Shown here piece after piece: positions 61,188-64,000 of a stretch of DNA of 64,000 nt. Each line of letters starts with the position of its first letter. Within the stretch, counting starts at the first letter, position 1. A model generated the notes under the pieces. That model was not told the DNA's origin and did no database searches. It saw nothing but the letters and a program-made list of their open reading frames with translations. Position numbers and translations under genes: made by a program. Source of the stretch: CBDIBC01 sp965276635 (GTDB taxonomy: Bacteria; Actinomycetota; Acidimicrobiia; Acidimicrobiales; Palsa-688); NCBI GenBank assembly GCA_965276635.1, contig CBDIBC010000002.1, positions 1 through 64,000 of the forward strand, read 5' to 3'.

Positions 61188-61943
61188 TCACGCAGGAACG
61201 GGAGGTGTCGCCGGCCGCTCGTCGAGCTCGTCGAGGGCGTGGGCGAATCCGAGGGGAGCCCGAGCCGTTCGTCGACTGCTGGTGAGGACAGGGACGCCGG
61301 CATCGTGGATCGACCGGATGCCGATTCCCGTCACGGCCCGGTGGAGCGCCCGGTCCTCGCCGGTGGCCAACGGGGAGAAGCCGCCGACCTGGAGATAGGC
61401 GGACGCGTTGAGGCCCATGCTGGCGCCATGGAGCGGTCTCGACTCCGCCAGGTTGTTGGCGTGCCATGCTGCGGCGACAGCGGGGGTGCGTTCGGACCAG
61501 TCGGTGACGTCGATGGTGCCGGTCCAGATCCCGACGCCGCGATCGTGGTGGGCAACCTGGCGGGCCAGCCAGTCCGGTGGCACTCGGGAGTCGGCATCGG
61601 TCGTCGCCAGCCAGATGCGAGCGGGGTCGACGATGGCCCAGCCGGCGAGGAGGTGGGCGGCGCCAGCGTGACGGGCCACGCCCACGTTCGTTGCGTCGAC
61701 GTCGACAATCGCCGCCTGGAAGGGGACCTCGGCGTCGTGGCTGCCGGCCAACCATCGATCGGCGATGGCACGGCTCCCGTCGCGGCAGCTGTCGAGCACC
61801 ACGGCGACGCGGCGACTGACGTGAACCAGAGCGGGATGACAGAGCGCGTGGCTGAGGGCAGTGAGCGCGGCGTCGAGATGCTCTTGTTCGTCGTGGACCG
61901 GTAGGATGACGCCGACGGCACGAGTCGACCGGACGGGGCTCAC
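61188..61943 (-). CDS. GT2-family glycosyltransferase
   Basis: A 251-residue GT-A enzyme. AVGVILPVHDEQEHLDAALT is the donor-binding first strand, RVAVVLDSCRDGSRAIADRW the second, and WLATTDADSRVPPDWLARQV holds the DxD metal site. LQVGGFSPLATGEDRALHRA contains the catalytic-base ED. GTG 61943 overlaps the methyltransferase stop by 4 bp; a much longer frame upstream runs through that gene. It is the last gene of the ACAD, PIG-L, methyltransferase, GT2 cassette. Confidence 0.87.
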   Translation of the reverse strand: MSPVRSTRAVGVILPVHDEQEHLDAALTALSHALCHPALVHVSRRVAVVLDSCRDGSRAIADRWLAGSHDAEVPFQAAIVDVDATNVGVARHAGAAHLLAGWAIVDPARIWLATTDADSRVPPDWLARQVAHHDRGVGIWTGTIDVTDWSERTPAVAAAWHANNLAESRPLHGASMGLNASAYLQVGGFSPLATGEDRALHRAVTGIGIRSIHDAGVPVLTSSRRTARAPLGFAHALDELDERPATPPVPA

Positions 61944-62512
61944 AGGCGCGTCCAGACGTCGAGGAGGAACTCGGGGTCCTCGTACCGCCCGCGACGTTGA
62001 AGCGTGGTCGATCGGCCGATGATCTGGTGGGTCTGGTCGCCCGACAGTGGGTAGTCCGTTGCGCCGCGCCAATGCGTTGCGACGAGCGTGCCGCCGGGTT
62101 CGAGAGACTGGTTGACCAGGCGGAGGATCCGTTGGAGCGTGGCCGTGTCGAAGTAGTAAGCGATCTCGCTGAGCACGATCAGGTCGAATGGTTCGTCGAT
62201 CGGCCAGCCGTCGGGTAGGGACTGAACCTGCACCCGTACGTGGTCGAAGGCGGCCAGGCGGCTCCGGGCGCGTTCCACCGTTGATGCGATGATGTCAGTG
62301 GCCAGCACGCGGTCGCAGCGAACGGCGAGTGCCTCGCTGAGCACGCCGTTGGCGCAGCCGGGTTCGAACGCGGACCGGTACCGGGCATTGGGGAGCGCCG
62401 CCAGCGTCAGGGCGTATTTTCGCTGCTCGTACCAGCGGGACTCGAAACCCCACGGGTCGATGTTCGCGGCGTAGAGCTGCTCGAAGTAGCTCCGGGGAGT
62501 GGGCTCGCTCAC
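61940..62512 (-). CDS. NodS-like SAM-dependent methyltransferase
   Basis: A 190-residue methyltransferase. YFEQLYAANIDPWGFESRWY and EQRKYALTLAALPNARYRSA form the N-terminal helices of the NodS group. AFEPGCANGVLSEALAVRCD is the SAM loop, followed by VLATDIIASTVERARSRLAA and PFDLIVLSEIAYYFDTATLQ. The start at GTG 62512 overlaps the PIG-L stop by 4 bp, in line with all neighbours; ATG 62524 is an alternative. NodS itself methylates a deacetylated amino sugar, and the upstream PIG-L deacetylase makes such an amine, which suggests deacetylation followed by N-methylation (inference). Confidence 0.86.
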   Translation of the reverse strand: MSEPTPRSYFEQLYAANIDPWGFESRWYEQRKYALTLAALPNARYRSAFEPGCANGVLSEALAVRCDRVLATDIIASTVERARSRLAAFDHVRVQVQSLPDGWPIDEPFDLIVLSEIAYYFDTATLQRILRLVNQSLEPGGTLVATHWRGATDYPLSGDQTHQIIGRSTTLQRRGRYEDPEFLLDVWTRL

Positions 62513-63285
62513 CGGCGGTCGCATCCCGGTGAGGTGACGAAGATCTCCTGCTGTCGAGAGAACCGTTCGAGCACCGCGGCGGGCAGGACCGGGCCATCGT
62601 GTCGACCGAGGCCGAGGGCGGTCGTCTGGGAGCGGTAGGCGGCCACTGCGTGTTGCTTTCGGGCGAGCTGGCCTGTCGAGAGATCGAGGCGCCGGCACGC
62701 TGACCACGGCAGATTTGCGGGGGTCGCCCAATGCCAGGCCCAGACCAGGTAGCTGATCAGCGTCGTGCCCGACACTGCGCACGCCGCAGTCGCGGCCCGA
62801 CCGGTGGCGTCGTGATCCGGGTGGCCATCATGCGCCCAGGGAGCCACGCAGATAACGTCAGGGCCGACCATCTCGGCCAACAGGCGACCGAGGCGTGCGC
62901 TGTTCTCGGCCACCCGGCCGTCGCCGATCCGCAACCTGTGCACTGCGACCCGGGATGCATCGAGTCGTCGGAGCGCGACGGTTCGCTCGCGGGCTCGAAG
63001 GGCGCCCAGGTCCAGACGGGTAGCTGCTGGGGAACGCGGATGTGACGCTTCGCCGTCCGTGACGGCCACGACGGTGACGTCGAGCCCGGCGTCGACGAGC
63101 ACCTGGATGAGGCCGCCGGCGCCTAGGACCTCGTCGTCGGGGTGGGGCGCAACGACCACCGCAGCGGACCAGCGGCCGAGGGTCAACGGCTCGGTGTCGG
63201 TCAGGTGTCCCGAGCTCGTCCAGGCATCCTCGGGAGTCCCGGGATGCTGGTCATCGACCTGGAGGCCGTCGAGCGAGACCGTCAT
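62509..63285 (-). CDS. PIG-L family deacetylase
   Basis: A 258-residue zinc deacetylase of the LmbE/MshB type. AAVVVAPHPDDEVLGAGGLI has the zinc-binding HPDDE, and VAPWAHDGHPDHDATGRAAT the third zinc ligand. VVAVTDGEASHPRSPAA is the intermediate loop. The family removes acetyl groups from N-acetylglucosamine-containing metabolites. ATG 63285 overlaps the acyl-CoA dehydrogenase stop by 4 bp. It is the second gene of the cassette; the expected product is a free amine on a sugar or similar compound. Confidence 0.9.
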   Translation of the reverse strand: MTVSLDGLQVDDQHPGTPEDAWTSSGHLTDTEPLTLGRWSAAVVVAPHPDDEVLGAGGLIQVLVDAGLDVTVVAVTDGEASHPRSPAATRLDLGALRARERTVALRRLDASRVAVHRLRIGDGRVAENSARLGRLLAEMVGPDVICVAPWAHDGHPDHDATGRAATAACAVSGTTLISYLVWAWHWATPANLPWSACRRLDLSTGQLARKQHAVAAYRSQTTALGLGRHDGPVLPAAVLERFSRQQEIFVTSPGCDRR

Positions 63286-64000
63286 GCCCACGGCGACCCG
63301 TCGCACGCCATGCGGCCAACCACGGCAGCGTCGGCGCCCCCATGGTGTTGGGCGAGGTAGACATAGAGGTCGGCGGCGCGCTGGCTCTGGAGCCCATCGT
63401 GGCCGAGCGGCCGGGCGCCACCCGCAGCGGCGACGCATGCCAGCACCTCCACGCAGCTGTCATGCACGGCCTGGCGGGCTGCCTGGGCGCAAAACTCCGA
63501 TCGCCGCTGGCGGTCCCGGGGATCGGCGTCGATGTCCCTGCCGGCACGGTCGAGGATGTCGCGTTGGGCCCGGACGAGGGAGACGGCCCGGCCGAGGTCG
63601 GCCAGCCGGGCCTCGCTCGTGTTGGCGCCGAGGCCGTCGATCAGCACGTCGACGAGCGCCCGGGCTCCGCCGAACCAGCAGGCGGCCACACCGACCGCCC
63701 CGAACCAGAAGCCTGGCCGGGACAGATAGAAACCCGGCTCGCCGACAGCATCGGCGGCGGCGACGCGAACATCGTCGAACACGACGGTGAAGCTGGCCGA
63801 ACCGGCCATGCCGACCGCCGGCCACGATCCCGCAACTGTCTCCACGCCGGGCGTCGACAGGTCGACGTCGAACAACCGGTAGCCGTCGGCCGCATCTGCC
63901 GTGACCAGCGCCCGATCCACCAGACCGGCACCCGAACAGAACACCTTCGTTCCCGAGATCGACCAGTCCGCTTGGTCGACCTCGGCCCGGGTGGCCTGGC
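63282..64000 (-). CDS. Acyl-CoA dehydrogenase-like protein, 5' end outside window
   Basis: The frame is open to the right edge, so the N-terminal part is missing; 238 residues are visible. DWSISGTKVFCSGAGLVDRA is the beta-domain loop, and FTVVFDDVRVAAADAVGEPG the next strands. Later blocks FYLSRPGFWFGAVGVAACWF and LVRAQRDILDRAGRDIDADP are divergent, and the usual C-terminal GGxG motif is weak (VAAAGGARPLGHDGLQSQRA). It may act on an unusual acyl or amino-sugar-linked substrate. It starts the four-gene cassette with overlapping ends. Confidence 0.8.
   Translation of the reverse strand, partial: QATRAEVDQADWSISGTKVFCSGAGLVDRALVTADAADGYRLFDVDLSTPGVETVAGSWPAVGMAGSASFTVVFDDVRVAAADAVGEPGFYLSRPGFWFGAVGVAACWFGGARALVDVLIDGLGANTSEARLADLGRAVSLVRAQRDILDRAGRDIDADPRDRQRRSEFCAQAARQAVHDSCVEVLACVAAAGGARPLGHDGLQSQRAADLYVYLAQHHGGADAAVVGRMACDGSPWA

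Overview
The window is GC-rich actinobacterial DNA. The best fit is an Acidimicrobiia-type member of the Actinomycetota (inference). The support is a cysM-murI-rph-rdgB block ordered much as in mycobacteria, a DUF3097 gene, frequent GTG starts with 4-bp GTGA/ATGA gene overlaps, and several secreted proteins carrying the GYWLVASDGG-type repeat that I associate with this class. There is no rRNA, no CRISPR array and no intact insertion sequence. One tRNA gene, Leu(UAG), is present.

Layout. 1-3.1 kb: housekeeping genes (cysM tail, murI, rph, rdgB). 3.2-8.2 kb: a D-threonine-aldolase-like enzyme, a flippase-like membrane protein, a secreted repeat protein and a methyltransferase. 8.2-9 kb: tRNA-Leu and clpP. 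8.9-28.3 kb: a large surface-polysaccharide locus with a two-domain GT2, a methyltransferase ending in a long coiled coil, an ABC-2 exporter pair (Wzm/Wzt type), at least six further glycosyltransferases, an FkbM methyltransferase, small coiled-coil proteins and a GT-C-like membrane protein. Three more secreted repeat proteins lie in or beside it: a beta-propeller protein, a subtilisin and a SpoIID/LytB-like protein. 32.5-38.4 kb: a minus-strand run for activated sugars, gmd, HAD phosphatase, dprE2, dprE1, a UbiA-type decaprenyl-phosphate phosphoribosyltransferase, an RmlC-like epimerase and a CrtO-like membrane protein. 38.4-47 kb: LysR regulator, DUF3097, cyclopropane-synthase-like methyltransferase plus acyl-ACP desaturase, two acyl-CoA dehydrogenases and an amidohydrolase. 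47-58.5 kb: an accessory stretch with intact genes (MFS, ArsR, DUF6131, phosphoesterase, VOC protein, YCII protein plus ECF sigma factor, two antitoxins, one PIN toxin) mixed with many broken ones. 58.7-61.1 kb: DJ-1/PfpI-like protein, zinc alcohol dehydrogenase, small membrane protein. 61.2-64 kb: a tightly overlapping cassette of acyl-CoA dehydrogenase, PIG-L deacetylase, methyltransferase and GT2 that runs off the right edge.

How it fits together. Glycosyltransferases and methyltransferases would build a lipid-linked glycan that Wzm/Wzt export. The gmd/dprE/ubiA genes would supply GDP-linked and decaprenyl-phosphate-linked (arabinose) donors. Four secreted proteins with different catalytic or binding parts each carry exactly six copies of the same 42-residue repeat, which suggests one closed six-fold module (probably a beta-propeller) used to place enzymes at the cell surface. 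That module, the WbdD-like coiled-coil methyltransferase beside the exporter, and a DprE1 with Ala in place of the benzothiazinone-reactive Cys are the most interesting observations.
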